A stretch of 64,000 bases of DNA. It comes from DAOTZR01 sp034432595. Lineage in GTDB: Bacteria > Chloroflexota > Anaerolineae > B4-G1 > SLSP01. The notes below the pieces were generated by a model. That model saw nothing but the letters and a program-made list of their open reading frames with translations. It was not told the origin of the DNA and did no database searches. The translations under genes were made by a program, and so were the position numbers. Positions 37,352-46,726 of the stretch are shown here, one piece after another (the stretch's first letter is position 1; the number at the start of each line of letters is the position of its first letter). The stretch covers positions 1 through 64,000 of the forward strand of contig DAOUBT010000033.1 of the NCBI GenBank assembly GCA_034432595.1. The letters are read 5' to 3'.

Positions 37352-40300
37352 ATGAAGCACATCTGGGTGGTGGATCATCATACGCCATGTACAGAGACGG
37401 TGATGGCAGCTCTGGAGGGGAGCTATCGCCTGACGCGCCTGGCACGCCTGACGGAAGCTGATGGGACGCAGGTACCGCCGCCGGACGTGGTGTTGCTGTG
37501 CGGTCTCAGCCCGGATGAGAGCGGGTTGGAGGCACTCCCCTGCCCCGTCTTGCTGGTTTACGAAGGCGCCGCGCCTCAAGTGCTTCCCCTGGGTGTAGAT
37601 GGTCTGTTACCTTTCCCACGCCATCATCCCGAACTGCTGCCTGAACTGCTGGAGATGAGTCTGCACACCCTGGAAGGCTCTTACACCTTCCGCTCCGAGC
37701 GGTGGCGGCGCGGCCAGGATGTTGCGCAACAGCTTCTGCAACACCGGGATTGGACGCACGTTTTTCAGGTCATCACCGCAAAGCTGGCGCAACATTTTTC
37801 CTATGAGCACATGGGCATCTTTCTGCGGGAAGGTGATGAACTGGTGCTGGTGGCGGAAGGCGGAAAGGCCATGGATGTGCGCGTCGGCTATCGGCAGCCC
37901 CTGTCTCTGGGCCTGGTCGGGTGGGTGGCACGGGAAGGAAAGCCCCTGATCGTGCCGGATGTCCGTCAAGATCCGCGTTATTACGCTCCTGGTGACGAAG
38001 GCGATGCCGGGATGGTTGCCGCGGCGCTCTATCCCATTCGCGTTGGGGAGTTGACCGCGGGGGTGGTGGGCGCGGAAAGCGCGCGTGCGGATGCCTTCCC
38101 ACCCGAAGCCTGCCTGACGCTGGAAATCCTGGCCGATCTTTTGGGCGCCGTGGTGCAACAGGTACAGGATTTCCGCTTGCAGGCAAAGCAGGTGGAGATC
38201 CTGAGCGCTCTGGTTGAGCTGGTGCCGGGATTGCTGAGCGAGGAAGCGCCGGATGCGCTGTTGCAGCGCGTGGCGCAAATGGCCGTGGACCTCATCCCGG
38301 CGGCGCAGGCGGGCAGCGTGTTGCTGTTGGAATCCGATGGCTTTCACTTCCGCGCTGTGGCAGGCTACGACGAGGCCCTGAAAGCGCTGGTTCTGCCCCG
38401 TGACAACCACTTTGTGGCGGATTTGCTGCGTGGGCGGCTCATTCATGTTCACCATATTGCACGCATAGACGAGGCGCTGCTTCCCCGCGACGTGACGGGA
38501 ACCTTGCATGAGCTGGGCCGTACTTCGGATATCGAGGAAACTTTAGTGGCGCCTTTTCTGGTGCGCGGGGAGTTGCTGGGCTACCTCACCGTGGATAGCT
38601 TTGATAAGCGCCGCGCCTTCACCCCGGAGGATGAACTGGCGCTGGGCCTGTTCGCTTCGATGGCGGCGGTCGCCGTCCATCAGGCACGCCTGCGTCAGAC
38701 AGAACGGGAATGGCAGGCCCTGGTACAGACCTTGCAAGAGTTGGGAATGCGGCTTTCGGGCACGCTCGACGAGACGGAAATTATTCAGAGCCTGGGCAAA
38801 AATCTGCAGAGCGTGATTCCCGCCCACACCATCATCATCAGCATGTTTGAGGATGATATTTTATATCTGCGCTACAGCCACGGCCTGTTGCCGCACGTCG
38901 AGGAAGAGTTGCGGCGCGGGATGCCCTTGCGGCGCTATCCCCTGGCGATGGAAGCCTTTCAGACGCGCAGCGGGTTGCTGATTGCCGATTCGACGCAGGA
39001 GCCGCGTTGGGTGGTCATGAACGGGGCGCAGGAGCTTTCGGTGCTGATTGTGCCCTTCCGAACGCAGGACGCCGTGTTGGGTTTTCTCACCCTCACGCTG
39101 GACCACCCGTATGGCTATACGGAGCAGCATCTGAGCCTTCTGCAATCCCTGGCGGATGTGGTTGCTTCGGCGCTGGATAACGCGCGCAATTATGCCGCCT
39201 CCCGCCGGCGTGCGGAGTACCTGGACGCGCTGCGCCGTCTGGCCTTGCAGACCGGCACGCATCTCGACCCCGATGCTATTATCGCGGCGGCGCTACAGCA
39301 GGTGATGACGCTCACCACGGCAAGTGGAGCCTTGTTCTATACCTACGATCCGCAAAATCAAGTGCTCTATCCCATCCATACTGTGGGAAAGGGCGAAGTT
39401 TTCAAGGATTTGCGCATCAAGCCGGGAGAGGGCATTGTGGGCCGTGTCTGGGAGCAGCGGCACATGATGCTGGTGGATGATTATGCGCAGTGGCCCGAAC
39501 GCATCGAACATCCGGCTATGTCACGCGCCCACATGACCATTGGCCTGCCGGTGGTATGGCAGGAGCAGGCTTTAGGGGTGTTGTTGGTTTTTCAGGAGGA
39601 AATAGGGCGTAAATATTCGGCAGCGGATTTGAATGTGCTGGTCTTGTTGGCCCAGCAGTTCGCCGGTTCACTCTACGCGGCGCAGCTCTATCAGGGGTTG
39701 CGCGAACAGCGTGACCGGCTGGCCGCTCTGGCTCAGATTGACCAGAAAATTATTGCGCAGGCGGATAATTCCACCGAAGCGATTCGCGTCATCCTGGATC
39801 AGGCGCTGGACCTGCTGCATTTGCCCCTGGGTCTGGTGGCATTGATGGAGCTTTTCACCGCGCCGGTGGTGTATGCGCAGGGTTTCGAGCACGGCGGGGA
39901 TTTGATGCAGGCCGTACAGCATTGCTGGGCGGATAAGCGCCTGGTGTATTACCGCTTGGGGCCGGATGGGTATCAGGCTTTTGACGATCTGACGCACAGC
40001 GAGTGTGAGATGGGCTTTGTGGAGGCTGAGGACGCGCGCGCGGCCCTGATTATCCCGTTGTGGATTCGGCAACACTGTGCCGGGGCGCTTTATCTGCTGG
40101 ATCGCAAGGCACATGGCTGGAGCCTGGAGGAAATCGAGCTGGCGCGCATGTTGGGACGGCAGGCCTCTATTGCCCTTGAAAAGGCGTTGCTGGTGGGAGA
40201 GTTGCAGCGGCGTCTGGCCGAAACGCAGCTCCTCAACCGCCTGGGGCAGATGGCTACGGCGACGCTGGAGCCGGAAACGATTATGCAGCAAACCTGCGCC

Positions 40301-41458
40301 GAAATTCGTCAGTTCTTGCGCGCCGATGCCGTGTTCATCGGCAAGCTGGAGTCGGATGGGGTGCGGCTGCTGGTTTCCGAACGGGCGCCGGGCGTGCCCA
40401 ACACCATTGGGGATTTCCTGGGCCTCAAGGGGATGCTTTCGTTAGGGGAGGCGCTGAGCGAACGGCGGAGCTTTGTTTTTGCGGATGTGCAGGTGGAAAA
40501 CCCGGCGCTGGCGAAGCTGCTGGAAAAAACGCGCACGCGCAGTCTGCTCCTGGTACCGATGATGTTGCGCGGGGAGCTACAGTGGGTGTTGATTGCGGCC
40601 TCATTGAAGCCGGGGCACTTCCGGCAGCGCGACCTGGCTTTGTTGGAGGCTGTGGCGAACACGATCGCGCCGCCGCTGGATAACGCGCGCCTGTATCAGG
40701 AGGCGCAGGAGGCGCGGCTGCGCATCGAAGAGGCGTATGCGTCTTTGCAGGAACTCGATGCCCTTAAATCGCAGTTCATCCAGAACGTTTCGCACGAGTT
40801 ACGCACGCCACTTTCGATTGTGAAGGGCTATCTGGATATTGCGCTGGATCGCTCCTCCGGTTTGGCCTTGCCGGATGATGTGGCACATGTGTTGGCGGCG
40901 ATGAACACGTACACGGAGCGCCTGGTCAGCCTGGTCGAGTCCATCACGGCGATTGAGGACATGATGGTTGGACAACTGGACTTGCGTCCGCAATCCGTGG
41001 TGGCGGTGTTGAACACCGTGGTGCAGGCGGTGAGACAGCTTGCTTTTCGCCGAAAGATCACGCTGGACTTTCAGGTGGAAGGCGAGTTGCCGCCGGTGGC
41101 TCTGGACGCGACACAGTTGGCGCGCGCGTTCGAGCATCTCCTGGATAATGCCATCAAGTTCAACCATGAGGGCGGCCATATCTGGCTGCGCGCCTGGCGA
41201 CAGGGCGAACAGGTCTGGATCGAGGTGCGCGATGATGGCATCGGCATTCCCCCTGCTGAGTTGGAGCGCATCTTCGAGCGCTTCTATCAGATAGATGGCA
41301 GTTCGACGCGGCGTTACGGCGGATTGGGTCTGGGATTAGCGGTGGCGCGCGAGGTCATTGCCCGCCACGGTGGGCGGGTCTGGGCTACGAGCGACGGTCC
41401 GCAACGCGGGGCTACCTTCACGGTGGTGCTGCCGGCGTATGGGAGTGAGCTTGCGTAA
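37352..41458 (+). CDS. Soluble six-GAF sensor histidine kinase with degenerate receiver
   Basis: The 1,368-residue protein has no signal peptide or membrane helix. Residues 1-110 look like a receiver fold, but the phospho-acceptor position reads VVLLCG instead of VVLLD. Six GAF-type domains follow (roughly 125-275, 285-455, 465-615, 625-780, 790-950, 960-1125). Then come a short coiled coil, the dimerisation domain with His1148 in NVSHELRTPLS, and the ATP-binding domain (LLDNAIKFN, VRDDGIGIP, GGLGLGLAVAREV). It should sense small cytoplasmic ligands or redox state and phosphorylate an unlinked regulator. GTG 37346 is an alternative start. A lipoprotein gene starts one base after its stop. Confidence 0.88.
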   Translation: MKHIWVVDHHTPCTETVMAALEGSYRLTRLARLTEADGTQVPPPDVVLLCGLSPDESGLEALPCPVLLVYEGAAPQVLPLGVDGLLPFPRHHPELLPELLEMSLHTLEGSYTFRSERWRRGQDVAQQLLQHRDWTHVFQVITAKLAQHFSYEHMGIFLREGDELVLVAEGGKAMDVRVGYRQPLSLGLVGWVAREGKPLIVPDVRQDPRYYAPGDEGDAGMVAAALYPIRVGELTAGVVGAESARADAFPPEACLTLEILADLLGAVVQQVQDFRLQAKQVEILSALVELVPGLLSEEAPDALLQRVAQMAVDLIPAAQAGSVLLLESDGFHFRAVAGYDEALKALVLPRDNHFVADLLRGRLIHVHHIARIDEALLPRDVTGTLHELGRTSDIEETLVAPFLVRGELLGYLTVDSFDKRRAFTPEDELALGLFASMAAVAVHQARLRQTEREWQALVQTLQELGMRLSGTLDETEIIQSLGKNLQSVIPAHTIIISMFEDDILYLRYSHGLLPHVEEELRRGMPLRRYPLAMEAFQTRSGLLIADSTQEPRWVVMNGAQELSVLIVPFRTQDAVLGFLTLTLDHPYGYTEQHLSLLQSLADVVASALDNARNYAASRRRAEYLDALRRLALQTGTHLDPDAIIAAALQQVMTLTTASGALFYTYDPQNQVLYPIHTVGKGEVFKDLRIKPGEGIVGRVWEQRHMMLVDDYAQWPERIEHPAMSRAHMTIGLPVVWQEQALGVLLVFQEEIGRKYSAADLNVLVLLAQQFAGSLYAAQLYQGLREQRDRLAALAQIDQKIIAQADNSTEAIRVILDQALDLLHLPLGLVALMELFTAPVVYAQGFEHGGDLMQAVQHCWADKRLVYYRLGPDGYQAFDDLTHSECEMGFVEAEDARAALIIPLWIRQHCAGALYLLDRKAHGWSLEEIELARMLGRQASIALEKALLVGELQRRLAETQLLNRLGQMATATLEPETIMQQTCAEIRQFLRADAVFIGKLESDGVRLLVSERAPGVPNTIGDFLGLKGMLSLGEALSERRSFVFADVQVENPALAKLLEKTRTRSLLLVPMMLRGELQWVLIAASLKPGHFRQRDLALLEAVANTIAPPLDNARLYQEAQEARLRIEEAYASLQELDALKSQFIQNVSHELRTPLSIVKGYLDIALDRSSGLALPDDVAHVLAAMNTYTERLVSLVESITAIEDMMVGQLDLRPQSVVAVLNTVVQAVRQLAFRRKITLDFQVEGELPPVALDATQLARAFEHLLDNAIKFNHEGGHIWLRAWRQGEQVWIEVRDDGIGIPPAELERIFERFYQIDGSSTRRYGGLGLGLAVAREVIARHGGRVWATSDGPQRGATFTVVLPAYGSELA

Positions 41459-41459
41459 G

Positions 41460-42119
41460 ATGACCCGGCTGCGATCCATGCTTCTGGCCTGCGTGACGGC
41501 GGCGCTGCTCATCCTGAGCGGTTGCGGTGGTGAGGTGCAACCCACACCGCAGCCCCTTACGCCGGTGCCCAACCTCATCCTCTTTGATACCTTTTCTCCC
41601 CCCGACCCGCGTTGGGCGACCTTTGACACGGCGGACGGCGCGGCTTATGCTCTGGAAGGCGAGTTTTATGTGGAGGATCGCGGCAAGGGCGTGGCGGTGT
41701 ATGCTCCTCTGGTGGGCGAGTCGTTGCGCAATGTGGCGGTGGATGTGGAGCTGCGGCAGGTGGATGGCAGTTTCGATAATTGGGCGGGCGTCATCTGCCG
41801 CTTGCAGGATGAGGCGAATTATTATTTTCTGGGCATCAGCGCGGACCGCTATTATTTGATTTTGACGGTGAAGGATGGCGTGGCGGAGGCTCTGGCCGGG
41901 CCGACGTATTCAACCTCCATCCTGCCCGCGCCCGCGACGAATCGCATTCAGGTGCGTTGTCAGGGTGGGGCGCTTTCGTTGATGATTAACAATCAGCTCC
42001 TCATCATGCGCACGGACACGAGTTTTGAGGAAGGGGAGCTGGCTTTGATGGCGGATGCGGTTGCCACGGGCGAGACGACGGCCGTCGCTTTTGATAATCT
42101 GGTGGTGTACAGACCGTAG
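41460..42119 (+). CDS. Lipoprotein with a concanavalin-like (DUF1080-type) domain
   Basis: The 219-residue protein has a signal with lipobox LILSGC (Cys about 22), a short Pro/Thr linker, and a beta-sandwich domain. Motifs such as WAGVICRLQDEANYYFLGIS and NRIQVRCQGGALSLMINN recall the 3-keto-disaccharide hydrolase/LamG-like fold that binds glycans. The ATG at 41460 lies one base after the histidine kinase stop; a longer open frame begins inside the kinase gene but has no start signal. Coupling to the kinase could mean it supplies or shields the signal, but that is inference. Confidence 0.75.
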   Translation: MTRLRSMLLACVTAALLILSGCGGEVQPTPQPLTPVPNLILFDTFSPPDPRWATFDTADGAAYALEGEFYVEDRGKGVAVYAPLVGESLRNVAVDVELRQVDGSFDNWAGVICRLQDEANYYFLGISADRYYLILTVKDGVAEALAGPTYSTSILPAPATNRIQVRCQGGALSLMINNQLLIMRTDTSFEEGELALMADAVATGETTAVAFDNLVVYRP

Positions 42120-42140
42120 CAACGCGCCGCCCACGGCGCA

Positions 42141-43067
42141 CTAATGCGGCGGGTGGGCGGCGATGAACTCCAGGATGTCCGTCAGGATGGGCGCGCGCGG
42201 GTTACGCAGGGCTTCGAAGAGGTAATCCACGTGGCCCGCTTGCGCGTAACGTTTGAAGGTGCTTGTCGCGCCTGCCTGCTGCAGGGCGGCGTGGAAGGCT
42301 TCCCCGATGGCGTAGGGGACCACATCATCCGCATCCCCGTGGATGAGGAGCACCGGAGGCAGGTCGGCGCGCACGTATTGCTCAGGTGAGGCGTAGGCAA
42401 AGTGTTTATCCCCCTCAAAAACGCCGCGCAGGAGCCGTTCCGCCGCGCGCTGATGCGCGAAAAAGCGATATTCCGCTTCCACGTTGTACACCCCGCTCAT
42501 GCCAATCAGGCCGCACAGCTCGCGCACCTCGTGCCCGACTTCGGCCAGATAGCGCGGGTCGCAGGCGACGAGGCCGGCTAAATGTCCGCCGGCGGAGTGC
42601 CCGGCCAGGAAGACGTGCCGCGGATTGCCCCCATAGTCGGCGATGTGCTCCAGCGTCCAGGCGATGGCGGCGGCGACTTCGTGCGCCATCTGCCGATAGG
42701 TGGCGTGCGGGTAGAGCGTGTAATCCGGGATGACGGTGACGATGTTGTGCGTTTGCAGGATGAGGCCGAGGGGCGCAAACCAGGGCCTGGGATAGCTCGT
42801 CCAGCTCCCGCCGTGGATGAAGATCAGCACGGGGTGCGGGCCGGGGGTGGTGGGTTGATAGACATCCAGCCGTGGCGCAAGGCGCGCATCGAAGACGATG
42901 TCGCGGTGGATGGCAGGGTCGGTGAGGTAGCGCCGGTGGGAGGTGAGGTAGACCCGCATCAGGTTGGCGTAGAAGCTCAGGCGTTCCCGGTAGCGCGTGT
43001 AAGCCCACAGGCCAACTCCCACTGCGCCTAAAGCACCCGTCATCAGCATCAGGTTTCGCCTTCGCAT
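42141..43067 (-). CDS. Alpha/beta hydrolase (HSL/BD-FAE-type esterase), membrane-anchored
   Basis: The 308-residue protein starts with an arginine-rich stretch and one hydrophobic helix (about 5-23), so it is secreted or anchored. The oxyanion hole is FIHGGSW (about 83-89), the nucleophile Ser158 is in GHSAGGH, the acid is in LIHGDADDVVP and the His in AGHVDYLF. This set matches carboxylesterases of the hormone-sensitive lipase or kynurenine-formamidase-like group. AAGGAGGAACTC before the ATG at 43067 rules out the longer frame to 43142. It is transcribed away from the catabolic block. Confidence 0.85.
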   Translation of the reverse strand: MRRRNLMLMTGALGAVGVGLWAYTRYRERLSFYANLMRVYLTSHRRYLTDPAIHRDIVFDARLAPRLDVYQPTTPGPHPVLIFIHGGSWTSYPRPWFAPLGLILQTHNIVTVIPDYTLYPHATYRQMAHEVAAAIAWTLEHIADYGGNPRHVFLAGHSAGGHLAGLVACDPRYLAEVGHEVRELCGLIGMSGVYNVEAEYRFFAHQRAAERLLRGVFEGDKHFAYASPEQYVRADLPPVLLIHGDADDVVPYAIGEAFHAALQQAGATSTFKRYAQAGHVDYLFEALRNPRAPILTDILEFIAAHPPH

Positions 43068-43208
43068 GAGTTCCTCCTTGTTTTCCCCTGGATTGGTAAC
43101 TTCTGGGTAACCGCTCTCTGGTATTATACACTCATCCCACATAGGGGGAGTCCTTTAGCCTGCCAACAGCACGGCAAACCACATTTTTTAACCACACAGG
43201 AGGTCAAG

Positions 43209-43973
43209 ATGCGTCTGAAGGATAAGGTTGCGCTCATTACCGGCGGTGCCGCGGGTATTGGTAAGGCCACGGCTCTGGTGTTCGCGCGCGAGGGCGCGAA
43301 GGTGGTCATTTGCGATGTGAACGAGGAAGCCGGGCGGGAGCTGGTCGCTCAGCTTGGTCCGGATGCCGCCTTCTACAAGGTCAACGTCACGGACCGGCAG
43401 GAGGTGCAGGCCTGGGTGGATGATGTGATTGCGCGTTACGGGCGCGTGGATGTGCTGGTCAATAATGCCGGCATCACGCGCGATGGCCTGTTCGTCAAGA
43501 TGAAGGATGGTGAGCTGGTCAAGCAGATGGAGGAAGCGGCCTTCGATAGCGTGGTGGCGGTTAACTTGAAGGGGGTCTTCAATTGCGCGCAGGCGGTGAC
43601 GCCTTACATGATTCGGCAGGGCGGCGGGGTCATCATCAACGTGTCCTCGGTGGTGGCGCTGTACGGGAACTTCGGTCAGACCAACTATGTGGCCACCAAG
43701 GCGGGCGTGATTGGGATGACGAAGGTGTGGGCGCGCGAGCTGGGCCGCTACGGGATTCGCGTCAACGCCGTGGCGCCGGGCTTCATCGCTACCGAGATGG
43801 TGCAGAAGATGCCCGAAAAGGTGCTGGAGGATATGAAGGCGCACACGCCGCTGGGTCGTCTGGGGCAGCCGGAGGACATCGCCAACGCTTTCCTCTGGCT
43901 GGCCAGTGATGAGGCTTCTTTCGTCCATGGGGCCACCATCAGCGTGGATGGTGGGATTGTCATCGGTTCGTAG
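43209..43973 (+). CDS. Short-chain dehydrogenase/reductase (FabG-like)
   Basis: The 254-residue classical SDR has TGGAAGIGKATA (about residues 11-22, NAD(P) binding), VNNAGITRDG, the catalytic Ser in NVSSVVALYG, and YVATKAG with Tyr and Lys. An Asp after strand 2 (VVICDVNEE) favours NAD over NADP. It probably reduces or oxidises a 3-hydroxyacyl-CoA/3-oxoacyl-CoA. It is first in a plus-strand block and ends 9 bases before the KASIII-like gene. CAGGAGGTC precedes ATG 43209. Confidence 0.88.
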   Translation: MRLKDKVALITGGAAGIGKATALVFAREGAKVVICDVNEEAGRELVAQLGPDAAFYKVNVTDRQEVQAWVDDVIARYGRVDVLVNNAGITRDGLFVKMKDGELVKQMEEAAFDSVVAVNLKGVFNCAQAVTPYMIRQGGGVIINVSSVVALYGNFGQTNYVATKAGVIGMTKVWARELGRYGIRVNAVAPGFIATEMVQKMPEKVLEDMKAHTPLGRLGQPEDIANAFLWLASDEASFVHGATISVDGGIVIGS

Positions 43974-43982
43974 GAGGGAAAG

Positions 43983-44987
43983 ATGAGCCGCTACGCTAAG
44001 ATTATCGCCACCGGGCGTTATGTCCCGGAAATCGAAATGACCAATGCCCATTTTGCCGAGCTGATGGGCAAGGTCAATCCGAAGCTTGCAGAAGTGGTGG
44101 GCAAGTTTGAGGAGAGCAGCAACATCAAAACGCGCTGGTACGCTCCCGATGACTGGGTCACGTCTGACCTGGCGGTGCGCGCGGCGCAGGATGCGCTGGA
44201 AGAGGCCGGGATGAAGCCGGAAGACCTCGACCTTATCATTCTGGGCACGGATAGCCCGGATTACATCACGCCGGCAACCTCGGTGGTGGTGCAGCACAAA
44301 CTGGGCGCGAAGCGCGCCGGGACGTTTGATGTGGGCTGCGCCTGCGCTTCTTTCCCCACCGGTCTGAACATTGCCGCGGGCCTGCTGGCTTCTAACCCCC
44401 ACATGAAGTATGTCATGGTCATCGGCGCGTACATGATGCACAAGCTTTCCGATTGGCAGCATGACGTGATGGCCTTCTTCTACGGTGACGGCGCGGGGGC
44501 GGCTATCCTCACCGCCGACGAGAAACCCGGTTTCGTCAGCTCGACCTTCTTTGCGGATGGCTCCTATCACAAGTATTGGGGGATTTATTCCGGCGGCACG
44601 TATGAACCGGCAACGGTGGAGAGTGTGCAGGCCGGACGGACGCAGGTGCGCTTCATCACGCCCTTCCCGCCGGAGGTGAATAACGCCGGCTGGCCGCAGC
44701 GCGTGCGCGAGCTGGCGGCGAACGGCGGTTTCGCCCTGGAGGATATTGACCTGATTATCTTCACGCAGGTGCGGTACAACAGCATTGAAATCGTGATGAA
44801 CGATCTTGGGCTGCCCATGACGAAGGCGCACTGGATCATGGATAAGTGGGGCTACACCGGTTCCGCCTGCCTGCCCATGGCTTTTGATGATGCGCGCGAG
44901 CAGGGCAAGGTCAAGCCGGGTGATCTGGTGCTCTTCATCGGTTCTGGCGTGGGCTACAATCAGGCCGGCGCAGCTTTCATCATGTAG
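43983..44987 (+). CDS. KASIII-like acyl-transferring enzyme lacking the canonical His and Asn
   Basis: The 334-residue thiolase-fold protein resembles FabH-type 3-oxoacyl-ACP synthase III. The nucleophile Cys121 is in VGCACASFPTGL. The usual His motif (PHQANxR) reads FTQVRYN, and the usual GNTSAAS motif reads GYTGSAC, so both the catalytic His and Asn are replaced. KASIII relatives with altered triads include acyl transferases and OleA-like or HMG-CoA-synthase-like condensing enzymes. In this CoA-based block the most likely role is transfer or condensation of acyl-CoA units rather than fatty acid initiation. Confidence 0.75.
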   Translation: MSRYAKIIATGRYVPEIEMTNAHFAELMGKVNPKLAEVVGKFEESSNIKTRWYAPDDWVTSDLAVRAAQDALEEAGMKPEDLDLIILGTDSPDYITPATSVVVQHKLGAKRAGTFDVGCACASFPTGLNIAAGLLASNPHMKYVMVIGAYMMHKLSDWQHDVMAFFYGDGAGAAILTADEKPGFVSSTFFADGSYHKYWGIYSGGTYEPATVESVQAGRTQVRFITPFPPEVNNAGWPQRVRELAANGGFALEDIDLIIFTQVRYNSIEIVMNDLGLPMTKAHWIMDKWGYTGSACLPMAFDDAREQGKVKPGDLVLFIGSGVGYNQAGAAFIM

Positions 44988-45089
44988 CATGGGGCAAGGG
45001 GATAAGAGTCCGCTCGTCCTGATTCGTCACGGCGGGCGATGGGACGGGCGGCGCTTGGTCCCGCATGCGAGGCAAGGGGCGGTGAAACG

Positions 45090-46388
45090 ATGAACGTCAA
45101 ATCCATGTATGCCGAAAAGTTGATTTCCATCCCCGAAGCGGTGGGGATGGTGCAATCGCATCAACGCATTGCTGCGGCGATGTGCGCCTCGGAGCCGGTG
45201 GGGTTGCTTTCCGAGCTGGAGAAGCACGCTGACCGGTTAGAGGATGTGCATGTCTTCATGTGCCTGCCGATGCGCGAGTACGGCTTCTACACGAAGCCGG
45301 AGATGAAGGGGCATTTCTTCCTGGAAAACTGGTTCTACGGCGTGGCCGATCGCAAAGCGCATTCGCTGGGGATGGTATCCTACATTCCCAACAATTTGCA
45401 CCGCGCGGGCACGGATCGCATCCACGCGGGCGGGGTGAATATCTTCTGGGGGACGGCGACCCCGCCCAACAGCCGCGGCATCATGTCGCTTTCGACCTCG
45501 CTGGTGTTCGAGCGGCAATTGCTCGATGCTGCTGACCTCGTCATCCTGGAAATCAATCCAAATCTGCCCTGGACCCTGGGGGATACGCAAATCAGCGTGC
45601 GGGATGTGGATTACGTGGTGGAGTGCGAGACGCCGCTGGTTGAGTTGCAACCCATTGCACCGACCGACGTGGAAGCAACCATTGGACAGTACATTGCCGA
45701 CCTCATCGAGGACGGCAGCACCATTCAGCTTGGCATCGGCGGTATCCCCAACGCCATCGCGCAGAGCCTGTACGGCAAGCATGACCTGGGCGTGCATACC
45801 GAAATGTTCACCGATGGCATGGTGGATTTGTTCGAGGCGGGCGTCATCACCGGGCGCAAGAAGACGCTGTGGCCGAACAAAATGGTGGGTGCTTTTGCCC
45901 TGGGCACGCGCAAGCTCTACGACTTCATCCATAACAACGTGGCGGTGGAATTCCAGCAGGGCAAAGTGACGAACAATCCCTACATCATGGGGCAAAACGC
46001 AAAGATGGTGAGCATCAACACCGCGCTACAGGTGGATGTGTTGGGGCAGGTGTGCTCGCAAAGCATCGGCTCGATGCACTTCAGCGGCACGGGAGGGCAA
46101 CTCGATACGCATCGCGGCGCGCAGATGTCCGCCGGTGGCCGCGGCATCATCGCCTTGCGCTCAACCGCGCGCAACGGCACGGTCTCCACGATTGTGCCGC
46201 AGCTCACGCCCGGCGCCGAGGTCACCGTGCCGAGTCAGGACGTGGATACGGTTGTCACCGAGTTTGGCGTGGCGGAGCTGCGTGGGCGCTGCCTCAAGGA
46301 CCGCGTGGCGGCGCTCATCAACATTGCGCATCCCGATTTCAGGCCCTGGCTGTGGGAAGAAGTAAAGCGGCTGGGGATTATCGCTTAA
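45090..46388 (+). CDS. Acetyl-CoA hydrolase/transferase family CoA-transferase
   Basis: The 432-residue enzyme belongs to the group of 4-hydroxybutyrate and butyryl-CoA:acetate CoA-transferases. The catalytic Glu238 is in GVHTEMFTDG. IQLGIGGIPNAIA (about 212-224) and FSGTGGQLDTHRGA are family signatures for CoA binding. It moves CoA between acetyl-CoA and a carboxylic acid, activating a substrate without ATP. I use ATG 45090; the frame open from 45039 has no match. It follows the KASIII-like gene by about 100 bases. Confidence 0.88.
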   Translation: MNVKSMYAEKLISIPEAVGMVQSHQRIAAAMCASEPVGLLSELEKHADRLEDVHVFMCLPMREYGFYTKPEMKGHFFLENWFYGVADRKAHSLGMVSYIPNNLHRAGTDRIHAGGVNIFWGTATPPNSRGIMSLSTSLVFERQLLDAADLVILEINPNLPWTLGDTQISVRDVDYVVECETPLVELQPIAPTDVEATIGQYIADLIEDGSTIQLGIGGIPNAIAQSLYGKHDLGVHTEMFTDGMVDLFEAGVITGRKKTLWPNKMVGAFALGTRKLYDFIHNNVAVEFQQGKVTNNPYIMGQNAKMVSINTALQVDVLGQVCSQSIGSMHFSGTGGQLDTHRGAQMSAGGRGIIALRSTARNGTVSTIVPQLTPGAEVTVPSQDVDTVVTEFGVAELRGRCLKDRVAALINIAHPDFRPWLWEEVKRLGIIA

Positions 46389-46411
46389 GTCTTTACGTTC
46401 AGGAGGTGGAT

Positions 46412-46723
46412 ATGTCCGAGCTTCTGGGAAAATGGGAACAGCCGGAGGGGCAACCCTATCCGGGTTTGTGGTTTGAATTCCGCCCGGATGGGACGTTCCG
46501 CGCCGAATTGCCTTCCATGGGGATTACGTCCGGCGGGACCTATCGCGCCGCGCAGGGCGAGATTGACATCGAGCAGACTGAACACACCTTTGGCATTGTC
46601 GGCACGTTCCTGGGGCGCTATCAGGTCGAGGGCGATACGCTCGTGATGACTCTGGGGGACCCCGGCGCGCCGCGTCCGGAGTTGGAGCATCGCAACAAGC
46701 GCCTTTACAAAAAAGTGAGGTAG
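46412..46723 (+). CDS. Small lipocalin-like hypothetical protein
   Basis: This 103-residue protein starts at ATG 46412 with AGGAGGTG 5 bases before. It starts LLGKWEQPEGQPYPGLWFEFRPDG and is rich in beta strands, resembling the short lipocalin-like stress or quality proteins that bind hydrophobic ligands. It has no signal. It lies between the CoA-transferase gene and the binding-protein paralogue with gaps of 23 and 3 bases, so it is surely co-transcribed. Function unknown. Confidence 0.72.
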   Translation: MSELLGKWEQPEGQPYPGLWFEFRPDGTFRAELPSMGITSGGTYRAAQGEIDIEQTEHTFGIVGTFLGRYQVEGDTLVMTLGDPGAPRPELEHRNKRLYKKVR

Positions 46724-46726
46724 GGC

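Noticed and set aside
43093..43130. Divergent promoter between the esterase and the SDR gene
   Set aside because: TATTAT/TATAAT-like boxes occur on both strands, but no -35 box has suitable spacing, so I do not list it.
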